From positions 1,741,130-1,805,129 of the forward strand of contig NZ_LR130817.1 in NCBI RefSeq assembly GCF_900626145.1: a stretch of 64,000 bases of DNA. Reading direction: 5' to 3'. Below, piece after piece: positions 7,476 through 16,086 of this stretch. A program made the position numbers and the translations under genes. Every line of letters begins with the position of its first letter. Positions within the stretch are counted from its first letter, which is position 1. The stretch is from Intestinimonas timonensis (lineage in GTDB: Bacteria > Bacillota > Clostridia > Oscillospirales > Oscillospiraceae). The notes beneath the pieces are model-generated. The model was not told where the DNA came from, did no database searches, and worked only from the letters and a program-made list of their open reading frames with translations.

Positions 7476-9079
7476 TTGGCTTCTCCTTCTGATGTAGTGA
7501 GGAAGTCCTTGAACTTCCAGACGATTTCTATGTTGTCAAGATCGTAAATGTAGACCGCAGAAATGAATGTGTGGGTCAGCTCATGGGTCAGAGCTTTGCA
7601 GTCGGCGTACTGTTCGCAGACCGCATCCAGCTTTTCATCTGAACAGGCGGTCTCGGAGTCAAGCTCTTTCATCCGTTCGTGACTGCGCTGGATTACTCCA
7701 TCGTTTTCAGCAATCTTCACATCCGCTGTCGCCTTCTGCTGAATGTACGCCTCCTTCGTGATGCTTCCGGCTGCATACTTCTCGTAGAGCCTCAGCTTGG
7801 ACGCCTTGTGCTGCTCGTTCTGCTTTTGCAGAGTGCGGATTTTATCAGCACATTCCTTGATGGCAGATTTCCGCAGATCACCGACTTCGCGGTTCTGTAT
7901 TGCTTCCTTCTGTGCCAAAGCAAGAAACTGAGTAAGGGCATGGAAGACAACCTTCTCAATATCCATTTCCGGAAAGCTCCTGCCAACCGGACAGTCTGTG
8001 TTTCCGTTGTTGACCGAGTGAATGCACTGGAAGTATCGAATGCCAGCCTTGTTCTTTCGGCGTGTCATAGCACGTTTACAGTTACCGCAGCGGACGAGTC
8101 CCTTGAGCGGATAGTCATGCTGCTTGCGCGTGGGATTCCGACCTCCGCCTCGAATGACCTTCTGAGCAAGCTCAAAGTCTTCCTTGCTGATAATAGCTTC
8201 ATGCGTACCTTCTACGATAATCGGCTCATTGACAACACGCCTTTTTGAGCCGACACCGCAGGACTTCATTTTGCGGCTGACCAGTGTTCCGGTGTAAACA
8301 AGGTTTTTGAGGATGTTGTAGACCATCACGGTTTCCCAACTGATTTTCTCGCTCATGTTACTGAACTTCTTCTTGTCGGGATGCTTGCCCTTGAAGTATT
8401 GCCCCGGCGTCGGGATGCCGTCATCATTCAGGCTGCGGGCAATCTGAGAGGTGTTGCTGCCTTCCAGCGCCTCGCGGAAAATACGACGGATCACATCAGC
8501 CGCCTCCGGGTCTACGGCAAGTTTGTTCCGAATGGTTGGATGCAGGACGTAGCCGTATGGAGCGTAGCCACCGACATACTTGCCTTGCTTCATCATCTGG
8601 ATTTTTGCCGATGTGGTCTTTACGGAGAGGTCTTTGCTGTATGCCGCATAGATGATGCTGCGCATAACCACTTCCAGACCGCCCGTTGTGCCTTTGTAAT
8701 CGTCGCTGTCATAGCCATCATTGATAGAGATAAAGCGGACGCCCATGAATGGGAAAGTGCATTCCAGATAGTTTCCCGTTTCAATGTAGTCACGAGAAAA
8801 GCGGGAAAAGTCTTTGACGCAGATCAGATCGATTTCGCCGCGCTTGACCTTCTCCATCATCTGCGTGAATTGAGGACGGTGAAAGTTCGTGCCGGTATAA
8901 CCGTCATCCGCAAACTCAGACCGCTGACAGCGAGACAGCTCCGGATGATTGTCAAGAAAGCGATTGATGAGCATACGTTGGTTGCCGATGCTGTCACTTT
9001 CCGCCTTGCTGCCATAGCCAGTATCTTCATCAGCCATTGAGAGGCGGATGTAGATGCCGATGTTGTATTCCTTGCTCAT
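7472..9079 (-). CDS. Large serine recombinase (module B, third)
   Basis: A 535-residue large serine recombinase. Catalytic Ser at 14 (IYIRLSMAD), then KDFSRFSRDYIETGNY, the recombinase domain (YAPYGYVLHP), a zinc ribbon (CGNCKRA ... CIHS ... CPVG) and a coiled coil with a hydrophobic C-terminus. The start codon directly follows the stop of the upstream recombinase. It corresponds by size, order and sequence pattern to the module A gene at 2384-3952. All motifs needed for activity are visible. Confidence 0.9.
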   Translation of the reverse strand: MSKEYNIGIYIRLSMADEDTGYGSKAESDSIGNQRMLINRFLDNHPELSRCQRSEFADDGYTGTNFHRPQFTQMMEKVKRGEIDLICVKDFSRFSRDYIETGNYLECTFPFMGVRFISINDGYDSDDYKGTTGGLEVVMRSIIYAAYSKDLSVKTTSAKIQMMKQGKYVGGYAPYGYVLHPTIRNKLAVDPEAADVIRRIFREALEGSNTSQIARSLNDDGIPTPGQYFKGKHPDKKKFSNMSEKISWETVMVYNILKNLVYTGTLVSRKMKSCGVGSKRRVVNEPIIVEGTHEAIISKEDFELAQKVIRGGGRNPTRKQHDYPLKGLVRCGNCKRAMTRRKNKAGIRYFQCIHSVNNGNTDCPVGRSFPEMDIEKVVFHALTQFLALAQKEAIQNREVGDLRKSAIKECADKIRTLQKQNEQHKASKLRLYEKYAAGSITKEAYIQQKATADVKIAENDGVIQRSHERMKELDSETACSDEKLDAVCEQYADCKALTHELTHTFISAVYIYDLDNIEIVWKFKDFLTTSEGEAK

Positions 9080-10786
9080 TTACATCGCCTCCTGTACTTC
9101 CTTGATACTCTGAACGGTCAGAGCGTAAATATCGCCGTATTTCATGACCAGCTCGATTGAGCCGTCCTCATGGACTTTCACAAGCTCTACGGACTCGTCA
9201 ACCAACTCCTGAGAGAGCATCGTTGCACCGCTGACGGATTTCATCAGCGTGAGCCACTTGTTGTCCTCGGACATTGCCTCGGCAAACTTTACCTTCCGCT
9301 GAACCGCTTCATCCAACCGCCGTGAAAGATCGACATACTGCTCATCGTAGGCTTTCTTGGCAAAGGCGTATTCCTCTTCATCGAGAACGCCTTCCGTGAA
9401 GTCCTCGTAGAGCCGGGTGCGTTTCTTGGAGATGCCGCTGAGTTTCAGATTCAGGCTTGTGATGAGCGCATTCTGTTGATCGCGGATGCTGCGTTCGCCT
9501 TCGCTGTTTCTCAGTTTGGCAAGCAGCTTGTCGTAATTGAGAGCCGCCTTGACTTGAAGCTGGATCGCCGCAAGCACATCTGCTTCGAGTTTGTCCTGCC
9601 GCGTATAGTGCGGCGTACAGAGATTGCCGCGCTTGACGGATGAGCTGCACTCATAGAAGGCGTACCATGCGCCGTCCTTACGCTTGTCAACTCGCTTGCG
9701 ATGGAAATAGAGCTTCCTGCCGCAGTCTGCGCAGACGATTTTGTCTTCAAAGAGATTGATCAGTGTAGCACGGATTTCTTCCGTGCGTTCCATCTTTTCA
9801 ACTCTCGTCCTTGCAGCGGCGTCCCGCATCTCACGAACCTTCTGAAAGTCCTCACGAGAGATAATCGCCTCGTGAGTATTGGGAAAAACAATCCATTCCT
9901 CGCGGTCGATATGTTGATTCTTGACGCCCTTGTAGATGGCGTTCAGCGTCCGTCCGAGAACGGTATCTCCGACGTAATGGGGATTATCCAGAATGGTAGT
10001 CAGTGAAGACTTGTTCCAAATCTTCTTTGCCGTAGCATTGCCTGTGCGGACGCCGACCTGATACTTCTGAAACTCCGGATTGGGCGCGTTCATTGCATCA
10101 AGCCGGTCTGCAATCGCAGGAAGGGACAGTCCTTCAATTTTCCATTGGAAAATCTTCCGGACAATCGGTGCGGTTTCTTCATCGAAAACCATATTGCTGT
10201 GTTCTTCATCCCAGCGATAACCATACGGGAGATTGCGCTTCTTGAACTCTCCACTTTCCATCTGTGCTTTGAGCGCAGTAGAAACCTTGCGGGAGATGTC
10301 CTTCGAGTAAAGGGTGTTGATCATGTTTTGCAGAGGGATGATGAGGCTTTCGCCGGAGCCGTCCGTATCAAAGTTGTCGTAGTTCTCTTTGATGGCGATA
10401 AACCGAAGCCCGATCTGCGGAAAGACCCGTTCCAGATAGGTTCCAGCCTCGATGTAGTCACGCCCGAACCGGCTGAGATCACGAACTACAAGGCACTTGA
10501 TCTTGCCGGTGCGGATGTCGTTCATCAGCCGGTTGAACTCCGGTCTATCAAAAACCGTTCCTGTTCGTCCGTTGTCCACATAGGTATCTATCAGATTCAG
10601 GTAGGGACGCTCTGCAATGTAGGACTTGCAAATCTCAATCTGATTTGCGATGACATCCACCTTTTCGGACTTGCCGCTGTTTTCAACGGAAAGACGGGCA
10701 TAGATGGCTGTTGAGAAGACCTCGGAAGAAACAGACTCGATAACCGGCTCTTCAACTGCAATTTGCTTTCTGCTTTTTCTTGCCAT
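9080..10786 (-). CDS. Large serine recombinase (module B, second)
   Basis: A 568-residue large serine recombinase. A basic N-terminal leader (MARKSRKQI) precedes the resolvase domain, with catalytic Ser at 33 (IYARLSVEN) and RDLSRFGRDYIEAGTY. The recombinase domain (NLPYGYRWDE), zinc ribbon (CADCGRK ... CSSSVKRGNLC) and long coiled coil follow. It is spaced 15 bases from the recombinase upstream in the same transcript. Homologue of 3937-5595. Confidence 0.9.
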   Translation of the reverse strand: MARKSRKQIAVEEPVIESVSSEVFSTAIYARLSVENSGKSEKVDVIANQIEICKSYIAERPYLNLIDTYVDNGRTGTVFDRPEFNRLMNDIRTGKIKCLVVRDLSRFGRDYIEAGTYLERVFPQIGLRFIAIKENYDNFDTDGSGESLIIPLQNMINTLYSKDISRKVSTALKAQMESGEFKKRNLPYGYRWDEEHSNMVFDEETAPIVRKIFQWKIEGLSLPAIADRLDAMNAPNPEFQKYQVGVRTGNATAKKIWNKSSLTTILDNPHYVGDTVLGRTLNAIYKGVKNQHIDREEWIVFPNTHEAIISREDFQKVREMRDAAARTRVEKMERTEEIRATLINLFEDKIVCADCGRKLYFHRKRVDKRKDGAWYAFYECSSSVKRGNLCTPHYTRQDKLEADVLAAIQLQVKAALNYDKLLAKLRNSEGERSIRDQQNALITSLNLKLSGISKKRTRLYEDFTEGVLDEEEYAFAKKAYDEQYVDLSRRLDEAVQRKVKFAEAMSEDNKWLTLMKSVSGATMLSQELVDESVELVKVHEDGSIELVMKYGDIYALTVQSIKEVQEAM

Positions 10787-10801
10787 TTGCTCATCCCCCC
10801 T

Positions 10802-12436
10802 TTATACGGCAATATCCAGTTCATCGGCATAGCCGAGAACGTATTCAATCGTCTGCTGGTATTCATCCCTATATTTGAAGACGATTTCGATTGCATGGTT
10901 TTCGTGAATCAGAATGCGGTCAACAAGGGACATCAGCACACGGCGGTTCAGTTCTTCGACGTTTTCATACTGCTTGAAAAGCGTTACCCAGTTCCGTTCA
11001 GTCGTGCCGGTTGTCACCGTCTGCTTCATTTCTTTTTTGACCCGCAGAAGTGCCTCCTGTTTGTCCTCAATGATTTTGGTGTAGCTGCTGCGGAACTCGA
11101 AGTATTCCGATTTATCAATGACGCCGCCGATGAAGTTCTCGTAAAGCCCCAGCTTGAGCTTTTGGTACCGTTCAATCTCTTCCTCGATTTTGGCGATCTG
11201 AGCTTCGTAATTGAAAGCCTTACGGCTCTGAGACGGAAGCCGTTCTATCATCGCAAGCGCGTGTTCCAGATTGATGACAAGCTCGATCTGGTCATGAATA
11301 GCACGGAAGACCTTCTCTTCAACCTCTTTTGCGGCGATGCTGTGCGGGCTGCACGTCCGGCTGTGCTTATTGGTAGAACAGACGTAGTAGATATACTTTT
11401 TCGCCTTCGACGGGACGGTCTTGCGGATCATTGGCTGCTGACAGTCTCCGCAGAACAGGAAGCCGGAAAACAGATGCGCTTCGTCCTGATCGGGCGAACA
11501 GCGCATATCCCGCTGCATCATGACCTTGACTGCCATGAAGTCCTCGTAGGACACAAGAGCTTCATGCGCATTTTCTACCTTGACCCACTCGGATTCATCC
11601 TTGCTTTTCACAACGCGGACTTTGTAGTTGGGAGTGCCGCGCTTGCCTTGCGCCAGAACGCCGATATAAACCTCGTTGGTGAGAATACGCTGGACGGCTT
11701 TGTATGTCCATTTTGCGGTATCGCTGGTTTTGAAGACGGTATCAAACTTCACACCGGCGGAATGCTTGTATTCCATTGGGGACAGGACGCCCATCTGGTT
11801 CAGACGCTTTGCAATACGTCCGATGGAGAAGCCGTCCTTGTACATGGAAAAGATCATCTGCACATATTCGCTGACCGCTTCATCCACGATGAGCTGGTTT
11901 TTGTTCTCCGGCGATTTCATGTAGCCGTAAGGCGCGAACGAGCCGACGAACTCACCGCTCTTCTGCTTGACTTCCAGACTGCTTCGGATTTTCATGGAGA
12001 TGTCCTTGCAGTAAGAATCGTTAATCAGGTTTTTGAACGGGATAACAAAGGAGTCGGACTGCGGATCACCGGTCAGACTGTCATACGCATCATTGATTGC
12101 GATGAAGCGAATGCCGAGCTGCGGGAAAATCTTTTCAATGTAGCGTCCGCCGTCGATGTAGTTTCTTGAGAAGCGGCTGAGATCCTTGACCACGATGCAG
12201 TCAAGCGCACCCTTGCGGATTGCCTCTTCCAGCTTTTTGAACTGAGGACGATTGAAGGAAACGCCGCTGTAACCGTCATCCACAAACGGCTCACAGACAA
12301 GCTCTAAATCATCGTGCCTTGCAATGTAGTCCTCGCAGATGGCTCTCTGGCTGGCGATGGAGTTGCTTTCTACTTTGTCTCCATCCTCACGGGACAGGCG
12401 GCAGTAGATCGCCGTGCGGTAAACCTTGTCTGGCAT
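10802..12436 (-). CDS. Large serine recombinase (module B, first)
   Basis: A 544-residue large serine recombinase and the first gene of the module B operon. Catalytic Ser at 15 (IYCRLSREDGD), KDLSRFSRNYIDGGRY, recombinase domain (FAPYGYMKSP), zinc ribbon (CGDCQQP ... CSTNKHSRTC) and coiled coil. A GGAGG lies about 8 bases before the ATG. The transcript starts from a consensus promoter 150 bases upstream. It is the intact homologue of the truncated gene at 5596-6994. Confidence 0.9.
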   Translation of the reverse strand: MPDKVYRTAIYCRLSREDGDKVESNSIASQRAICEDYIARHDDLELVCEPFVDDGYSGVSFNRPQFKKLEEAIRKGALDCIVVKDLSRFSRNYIDGGRYIEKIFPQLGIRFIAINDAYDSLTGDPQSDSFVIPFKNLINDSYCKDISMKIRSSLEVKQKSGEFVGSFAPYGYMKSPENKNQLIVDEAVSEYVQMIFSMYKDGFSIGRIAKRLNQMGVLSPMEYKHSAGVKFDTVFKTSDTAKWTYKAVQRILTNEVYIGVLAQGKRGTPNYKVRVVKSKDESEWVKVENAHEALVSYEDFMAVKVMMQRDMRCSPDQDEAHLFSGFLFCGDCQQPMIRKTVPSKAKKYIYYVCSTNKHSRTCSPHSIAAKEVEEKVFRAIHDQIELVINLEHALAMIERLPSQSRKAFNYEAQIAKIEEEIERYQKLKLGLYENFIGGVIDKSEYFEFRSSYTKIIEDKQEALLRVKKEMKQTVTTGTTERNWVTLFKQYENVEELNRRVLMSLVDRILIHENHAIEIVFKYRDEYQQTIEYVLGYADELDIAV

Positions 12437-12584
12437 AAAAATAACCTCCGTTTTTCTGTTTGGTGTGGTACATCAAATCAGAAAGACGAAGGCTTGCTTC
12501 AACTCTTATGAGAGGAACACGAAAACGCCACATGACCATCTAGGCAAGCAGCTTAATCCGTATTCTTCTTTTTTGACCGATTTC

Positions 12585-12613
12585 ATTATACCACAGGCTC
12601 AATCGCTTGTCCA
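12585..12613 (-). promoter_or_regulatory. Promoter of the module B recombinase operon
   Basis: On the minus strand TGGACA (complement of 12608-12613), a 17-base spacer and a perfect TATAAT (complement of 12585-12590). The leader to the first ATG is about 140 nt and holds a short GAAG...CTTC hairpin. Confidence 0.75.
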
Positions 12614-12648
12614 TAGAACCGGGTGAAAAGATTCAGACTGTTCATAAA

Positions 12649-12891
12649 TCAGAGACCTCTCAGATAGTGTTCCAGACAATCTTCCATTGTCGTGTCCGTC
12701 GCGGCGAAGCTGATCTTCACCACAGTTTTCCCGTCCAGATAACAATAGGGATTTCTGATCTGCTTGATGAACTCCCTCAGCCTGTCCTCTCGCGGTGCCG
12801 CAGGATCAAGCCGGATGCTGCTTCTCTGAACGAGTGTGCTTCGGTCAACCGTTTTCGGACTGACGCTTTTCATTGTTTCAATGCCCATCAT
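12649..12891 (-). CDS. Small conserved protein upstream of the recombinases
   Basis: An 80-residue protein with no signal or membrane segment; its C-terminal half reads IRNPYCYLDGKTVVKISF ... MEDCLEHYLRGL. I recognise this as a type of small hypothetical protein found beside recombinase clusters in Firmicutes ICEs, but no function is known to me. AGGAGG lies 10 bases before the first ATG. It ends 36 bases before the recombinase promoter, which fits a separate regulatory gene, such as a control protein for excision. That role is inferred from position only. Confidence 0.7.
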   Translation of the reverse strand: MMGIETMKSVSPKTVDRSTLVQRSSIRLDPAAPREDRLREFIKQIRNPYCYLDGKTVVKISFAATDTTMEDCLEHYLRGL

Positions 12892-12920
12892 ATTCTAAGC
12901 ACCTCCTGTTTCGTGAAATA

Positions 12921-12986
12921 TTCAGGACAAAAGGATATGGCAGAGCATCTTGTGAAGATACCCTGCCACATAGTTTTCATCCTGAA
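12921..12986. repeat. Long imperfect hairpin upstream of the 80-residue gene
   Basis: Nested pairings: TTCAGGA/TCCTGAA (12921-12927 with 12980-12986), TATGGCAG/CTGCCA.CATA (12936-12943 with 12963-12972) and ATCTT-GTG-AAGAT (12947-12959). A second hairpin, GAAACT/AGTTTC, overlaps its end (12984-13003). It could be a leader structure, protein-binding site or attenuator for the gene ending the run at 12649. Confidence 0.45.
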
Positions 12987-13003
12987 ACTATATAGTAAGT
13001 TTC

Positions 13004-13357
13004 TTTTGGGTTTGTTTCATTGTCCGGCATATTTGCAGCTCGCGCCCCTGCCAGAAGAACTTTGCAGTTCCGGGAATGCTGCGGACTACCAATGGTCAAT
13101 CGGTATCATGGGACTCTCACCCCTCCGAGGATCGCTCCGAGCCGCCCATTCAAAGAAAAGGCGGAAGTATCATTATACCCGGCATCTGCATCGTCGCAAG
13201 CAGCCGCACCACACGACTGTTATAGCTCTCCGGAGGTCGCTCACTCCCTTTCGGGAGGTCTTGGCGTCGGAAGCTGTGTTGCTTCGCAGAAGCGGAAAGA
13301 TCCGCAGCACTGAACTATTCAGTTTTCAAGGAGCAGTGAAGTGGTCTGATTGACCCT
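13004..13357. other. Gene-free stretch
   Basis: No convincing gene. A long plus-strand open frame crosses here but has no ribosome binding site and shares no pattern with a protein family. Short GC-rich inverted repeats are present (for example around 13225-13260). The sequence runs up to the 43-bp conserved motif at 13358-13400. Confidence 0.5.
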
Positions 13358-13400
13358 TTCACTTTACAACGGACATCTTTTTGCCGTTTGTTGAGTACCG
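13358..13400 (-). promoter_or_regulatory. Conserved 43-bp motif, copy 1
   Basis: Minus-strand CGGTACTCAACAAACG, a 10-base variable spacer, then GTCCGTTGTAAAGTGAA. The same 16-mer and 17-mer with a different 10-base spacer occur on the plus strand at 26403-26445. This copy starts one base after the stop of the sigma-like gene and points towards the 80-residue gene and recombinases. AACAAACG and CGTTGT form an imperfect dyad. It could be a co-regulated promoter, a protein-binding site or an oriT-like sequence. Confidence 0.5.
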
Positions 13401-13401
13401 C

Positions 13402-13884
13402 TCAAAAAATTCTTTGAAATTTTTTCTGCACCGCTGCTTTGAGGTCAAATGCAGCTCTGATGCCGATGCCTTTCCTTCGGGCAAACTCTCGAAGAGTCAG
13501 TCCTTCACGGGTCATCGCAAGATACAATTCGCGCTGCTTCCCGGTCAGAATGGAAAGAAGCTCCTTCTCTTTGAGAGCGGTGATCAGTTCCTCCATGCAG
13601 TCGCGGGAGTCTGCCAGCCATGCAGCGGACTTCACATCGTCCTCCGGCATAGCGTCAAGGGACAGCACGGTATCAGAAATTTTCTCTGCGCCGTCCTCAT
13701 CCTCAGAGGTGTTGTCAGAGCCATACGAGCGTCTGATCCGCTTTTCCTCTGCGCGAAGGATTCTCATAACCTTGCGGTCAACCTCGGAAACTTCGCCGGT
13801 TCGTTTCACGCGCACCATGCACTTGCCGTCCTCCGTAGTCCAGAGGTCGTAATCGAACGCGATAGGGGTCTTAGGGATTTTCAT
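13402..13884 (-). CDS. Sigma-70-like regulatory factor
   Basis: A 160-residue acidic protein whose C-terminal 50 residues form a sigma region 4-type helix-turn-helix (LTGKQRELYLAMTREGLTLREFARRKGI, residues about 110-140), which would bind a -35 element. There is no region 2, so it is like the short sigma-like proteins of Tn916-type elements rather than a full sigma factor. A multi-hairpin terminator (13939-14006) separates it from the upstream genes, so its expression may depend on read-through. Its likely job is to activate excision or transfer genes; the target is not shown. The 43-bp motif lies directly behind its stop codon. Confidence 0.7.
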   Translation of the reverse strand: MKIPKTPIAFDYDLWTTEDGKCMVRVKRTGEVSEVDRKVMRILRAEEKRIRRSYGSDNTSEDEDGAEKISDTVLSLDAMPEDDVKSAAWLADSRDCMEELITALKEKELLSILTGKQRELYLAMTREGLTLREFARRKGIGIRAAFDLKAAVQKKFQRIF

Positions 13885-13938
13885 TGTTCATCCTTTCCGC
13901 TGCGCGGGAGCAGCGGGAAGGGTGAAGACAGAAAAAGA

Positions 13939-14006
13939 GCCGCATGACGGTGAGGTTTGAATCCCATGCCGATAAAACAGAGTAATTAAACTCTGTCTCA
14001 TGCGGC
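13939..14006 (-). terminator. Multi-hairpin terminator or attenuator before the sigma-like gene
   Basis: GCCGCATGA (13939-13947) pairs perfectly with TCATGCGGC (13998-14006). Inside, ACAGAGT/ACTCTGT (13977-13996) forms a second perfect stem. On the minus strand the outer stem is followed by TCTTTTTCTG. It ends the 15437-14093 transcript or gates read-through into the sigma-like gene. Confidence 0.65.
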
Positions 14007-14092
14007 ATTAGGATGACTTCACCTATCAGGCGGCTCCACAGCTCAGCTATGACATATATTTTATTTTAGAACAGAGGCTTGTCCTCCGGTTC

Positions 14093-14335
14093 TTACTTGG
14101 TACGCGGTCGCAGTCTTCTCATATTCAGCACATCAAAGACTGTGATCCTCCCGCATTTCTTGCACTTGGATTCTACATGACCCCTCGTGTCCTCGTAGAC
14201 AGCAATGGCATTATGCTGACAATAGGGACATTTCAGGTATCGGGGCTTCTGCTGGGAAATGGCAACTCTTGCCCTGCGGATTTTTTCGATCAGCTCCGGC
14301 GTCGGTTCCTGAACCCGAATGGATGCTCTCTTCAT
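14093..14335 (-). CDS. Small zinc-ribbon protein
   Basis: An 80-residue protein with a four-cysteine zinc ribbon (CPYCQHN ... CKKCG, about residues 36-62) flanked by basic residues, so it may bind nucleic acid. The ATG at 14335 has GGAGG 7 bases upstream and overlaps the stop of the upstream protease gene (TAATG). Family unknown to me. Confidence 0.65.
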   Translation of the reverse strand: MKRASIRVQEPTPELIEKIRRARVAISQQKPRYLKCPYCQHNAIAVYEDTRGHVESKCKKCGRITVFDVLNMRRLRPRTK

Positions 14336-15063
14336 TACCACACCTCCAATGGGTCAACATACTCACTGAATGGACGATCTACCATGTAGCCGAGCTGACG
14401 AAGGCGGATAGACGCCGTTGTCTTGGAGACACCGAACAACCGGCAGAAAAGGCGCAGCGTTAAGTGATCACCATACGAATACCTCCCCTCGTAATTGATC
14501 AGCGGCGTTTCTGCAAACCGACGCATTGCCAGGTCAACCTCTTTTTGAGGAAGCAGGATCGCCGCGCCCAAGACATTTGCTTGCCACTCGTTCCAGTCCT
14601 CGCGGGTTTTCAGCTCTCGCGGCGTATAGGCTGTCCGTGCGGAATATTTCATTTCGCAGGACGCCTTTACCTCTTCCGATTCCAGTTGGAAGAGAATCTG
14701 ATGGGCGCACTCGTGGGCAAGGGTAAATCTGCGCTTGGCGCAGAGCCGCTGCACGTTGCCGGATCGAATGAAGCTCTCGTCCAAGATGACCTGATTACGC
14801 TTCAAAGCCAGTGTGCGCGTAATACCAAGTTCCGTGATCTTGTACTCAGTGTCGGCATAGGCAGTGACACCGCAGATGCTTCCGTCCGGCGAGAGACGGG
14901 CGAATGATACGCGAAGACCGAGATAGTTCTTTGCAAACTGATCAATGGGTGTTGGCAAAGCTGATCGGTCGGGCTTGTCCGCCTCATCCCCGAAAAAGAA
15001 CCGGTTGAAGTCCTTCGTTGTTGAGGCTGCAATTTCTTCAAGTTGGCGCTGGGATAAAATCAT
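14335..15063 (-). CDS. ImmA/IrrE-family metallo-endopeptidase
   Basis: A 242-residue zinc protease. The HExxH motif is in TLAHECAHQILF (about residues 112-123), with a downstream WQANVLGAAILLP segment holding the third ligand region. The C-terminus has a helix-turn-helix-like segment (RLFGVSKTTASIRLRQLGY). In ICEs and phages such proteases cleave or inactivate XRE repressors after DNA damage. The start at 15063 has AGGAGG 10 bases upstream and overlaps the previous stop by 4 bases. A long N-terminal extension open in this frame lies in the upstream gene and is rejected. It faces the XRE/ImmA pair at 15590-16623 across a divergent promoter region. Confidence 0.8.
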   Translation of the reverse strand: MILSQRQLEEIAASTTKDFNRFFFGDEADKPDRSALPTPIDQFAKNYLGLRVSFARLSPDGSICGVTAYADTEYKITELGITRTLALKRNQVILDESFIRSGNVQRLCAKRRFTLAHECAHQILFQLESEEVKASCEMKYSARTAYTPRELKTREDWNEWQANVLGAAILLPQKEVDLAMRRFAETPLINYEGRYSYGDHLTLRLFCRLFGVSKTTASIRLRQLGYMVDRPFSEYVDPLEVW

Positions 15064-15320
15064 GAGCAGTTGTCCTCCTTTGCTTCGACGAACCACTTGT
15101 CTCCTTCGTGGAAAAGAAATGACTCCTTTCCGCGAATCTGAACTGTGTAACGGATGCCTCCGCCCCCAACCTTTTTGGATGTGGCGCGGCATTTGTATAG
15201 AATCTGGTCGATTTGAAAGATTACACCGTTGTCCCACCAGATAAGGCGAGGAAGGATTGCCCCCTCCTTGTCCACATCCAGTGTAACCGGGACGTATGCT
15301 TTTCTGTACTGTGTAGCCAT
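15060..15320 (-). CDS. Conserved small protein, unknown function
   Basis: An 86-residue protein (MATQYRKAYVPVTLDVDKEG ... WDNGVIFQIDQIL ... YTVQIRGKESFLFHEG) predicted to be all-beta, like an SH3-type barrel. Similar proteins sit in Firmicutes ICE regulatory regions. The first gene of the minus-strand operon from the promoter at 15506. The start at 15320 is chosen because similarity begins there; the ribosome binding site is weak, and an in-frame ATG exists at 15437. Role unknown. Confidence 0.6.
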   Translation of the reverse strand: MATQYRKAYVPVTLDVDKEGAILPRLIWWDNGVIFQIDQILYKCRATSKKVGGGGIRYTVQIRGKESFLFHEGDKWFVEAKEDNCS

Positions 15321-15434
15321 TTCCGTTTTTCTCACTCCTGTTCCCTCATACCGGTGTATGCCGGTACGGATGATCTTCGGCAGCATAAATGCCTGTCCAT
15401 TTGAACTGCTCAAAAGATGTAACTTTTTCGTGTA

Positions 15435-15490
15435 CAACTACTCATGCCCCTTGACAGGATGAGCAATTCAGGATATACTATGAGTAGTTG
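15435..15490. promoter_or_regulatory. Operator-like inverted repeats
   Basis: CAACTACTCAT (15435-15445) and ATGAGTAGTTG (15480-15490) are a perfect 11-bp inverted pair flanking the plus promoter. GAGCAAT/ATTGCTC (15461-15467, 15492-15498) is a second pair. A third dyad, TTGCG...CGCAA, lies near 15540-15560. These are probable binding sites of the XRE protein. Confidence 0.6.
15451..15479 (+). promoter_or_regulatory. Promoter of the XRE repressor operon
   Basis: TTGACA (15451-15456), 17 bases, TATACT (15474-15479). Transcription would start about 100 bases before the XRE gene and could continue to 26381. Confidence 0.75.
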
Positions 15491-15505
15491 GATTGCTCAG
15501 TCATT

Positions 15506-15534
15506 ATTATACGCACTTCAAGTGCCTTTGTCAA
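15506..15534 (-). promoter_or_regulatory. Promoter of the minus-strand regulatory operon
   Basis: Perfect consensus on the minus strand: TTGACA (complement of 15529-15534), 17 bases, TATAAT (complement of 15506-15511). It drives the genes from 15320 down to 14093. The two start sites are only about 15 bases apart, so one operator could control both. Confidence 0.8.
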
Positions 15535-15589
15535 TAGACTTGCGCAATTTGATGTCGCAAACTTTTTGTGAACAGGAGTGATTACCAAA

Positions 15590-16018
15590 ATGACGTTTGG
15601 AGAGAAATTCAAGGCTGAACGGGAGAAGCGGAAGCTGACCCAGCAGGAAGTAGCCGATGCACTGGGGATCAACAGGCGTATGATTACCCGGTACGAGAAC
15701 GGCATTTCCTTTCCCCGTACCAAGGACGCTTACAGAAAAATCGCGGAATACTTCAAGGTGGATGTGAACTATCTGCTGACCGAGGACGAAGAGTTTGTGG
15801 TTCAGGCATCCGAGCAGTACGGCTCCCGTGGCATGAAACAGGCAAAGGACCTGATTGAAGGGATGTCCGGCTTGTTTGCGGGCGGTACGCTGTCTGAGCA
15901 GGACAAGGATGCGGTGATGAAGGCGTTGCAGGATATATATTGGGAATCCAAAGCCCGAAATGTTGAGAAATACACGCCGAAGAAATACAAGAAGACCGGT
16001 ACGGACGCAGAGGAATAA
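15590..16018 (+). CDS. XRE-family repressor
   Basis: A 142-residue Cro/CI-type regulator. The helix-turn-helix is at about residues 8-60 (FKAEREKRKLTQQEVADALG, INRRMITRYENGISFPRT), followed by a dimerisation/linker region that may contain the cleavage site for the ImmA-type protease next door. The pair matches the ImmR/ImmA arrangement of ICEBs1. AGGAG 11 bases before the ATG at 15590 supports this start over a GTG at 15578. It is expected to bind the inverted repeats at 15435-15560 and set which divergent operon is on. Confidence 0.85.
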   Translation: MTFGEKFKAEREKRKLTQQEVADALGINRRMITRYENGISFPRTKDAYRKIAEYFKVDVNYLLTEDEEFVVQASEQYGSRGMKQAKDLIEGMSGLFAGGTLSEQDKDAVMKALQDIYWESKARNVEKYTPKKYKKTGTDAEE

Positions 16019-16086
16019 CTGTCTGCGTCTCGGTTTCTTGACGGATTTACTTTGACTGTTTTCAACATGAAAGGGGTGAAGGTCCC

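Noticed and set aside
10763..12169. A 468-residue open frame opposite the module B recombinases
   Set aside because: Shadow frame; the minus strand has clear recombinase domains.
12607..13353. A 248-residue open frame on the plus strand
   Set aside because: No ribosome binding site, odd composition, overlaps the recombinase promoter, the opposite-strand 80-residue gene and hairpins; treated as chance.
13939..14006. tRNA-like structure with a T-loop-like GGTTTGAATCC
   Set aside because: No acceptor end or anticodon arm fits; a terminator with two stems explains it better.
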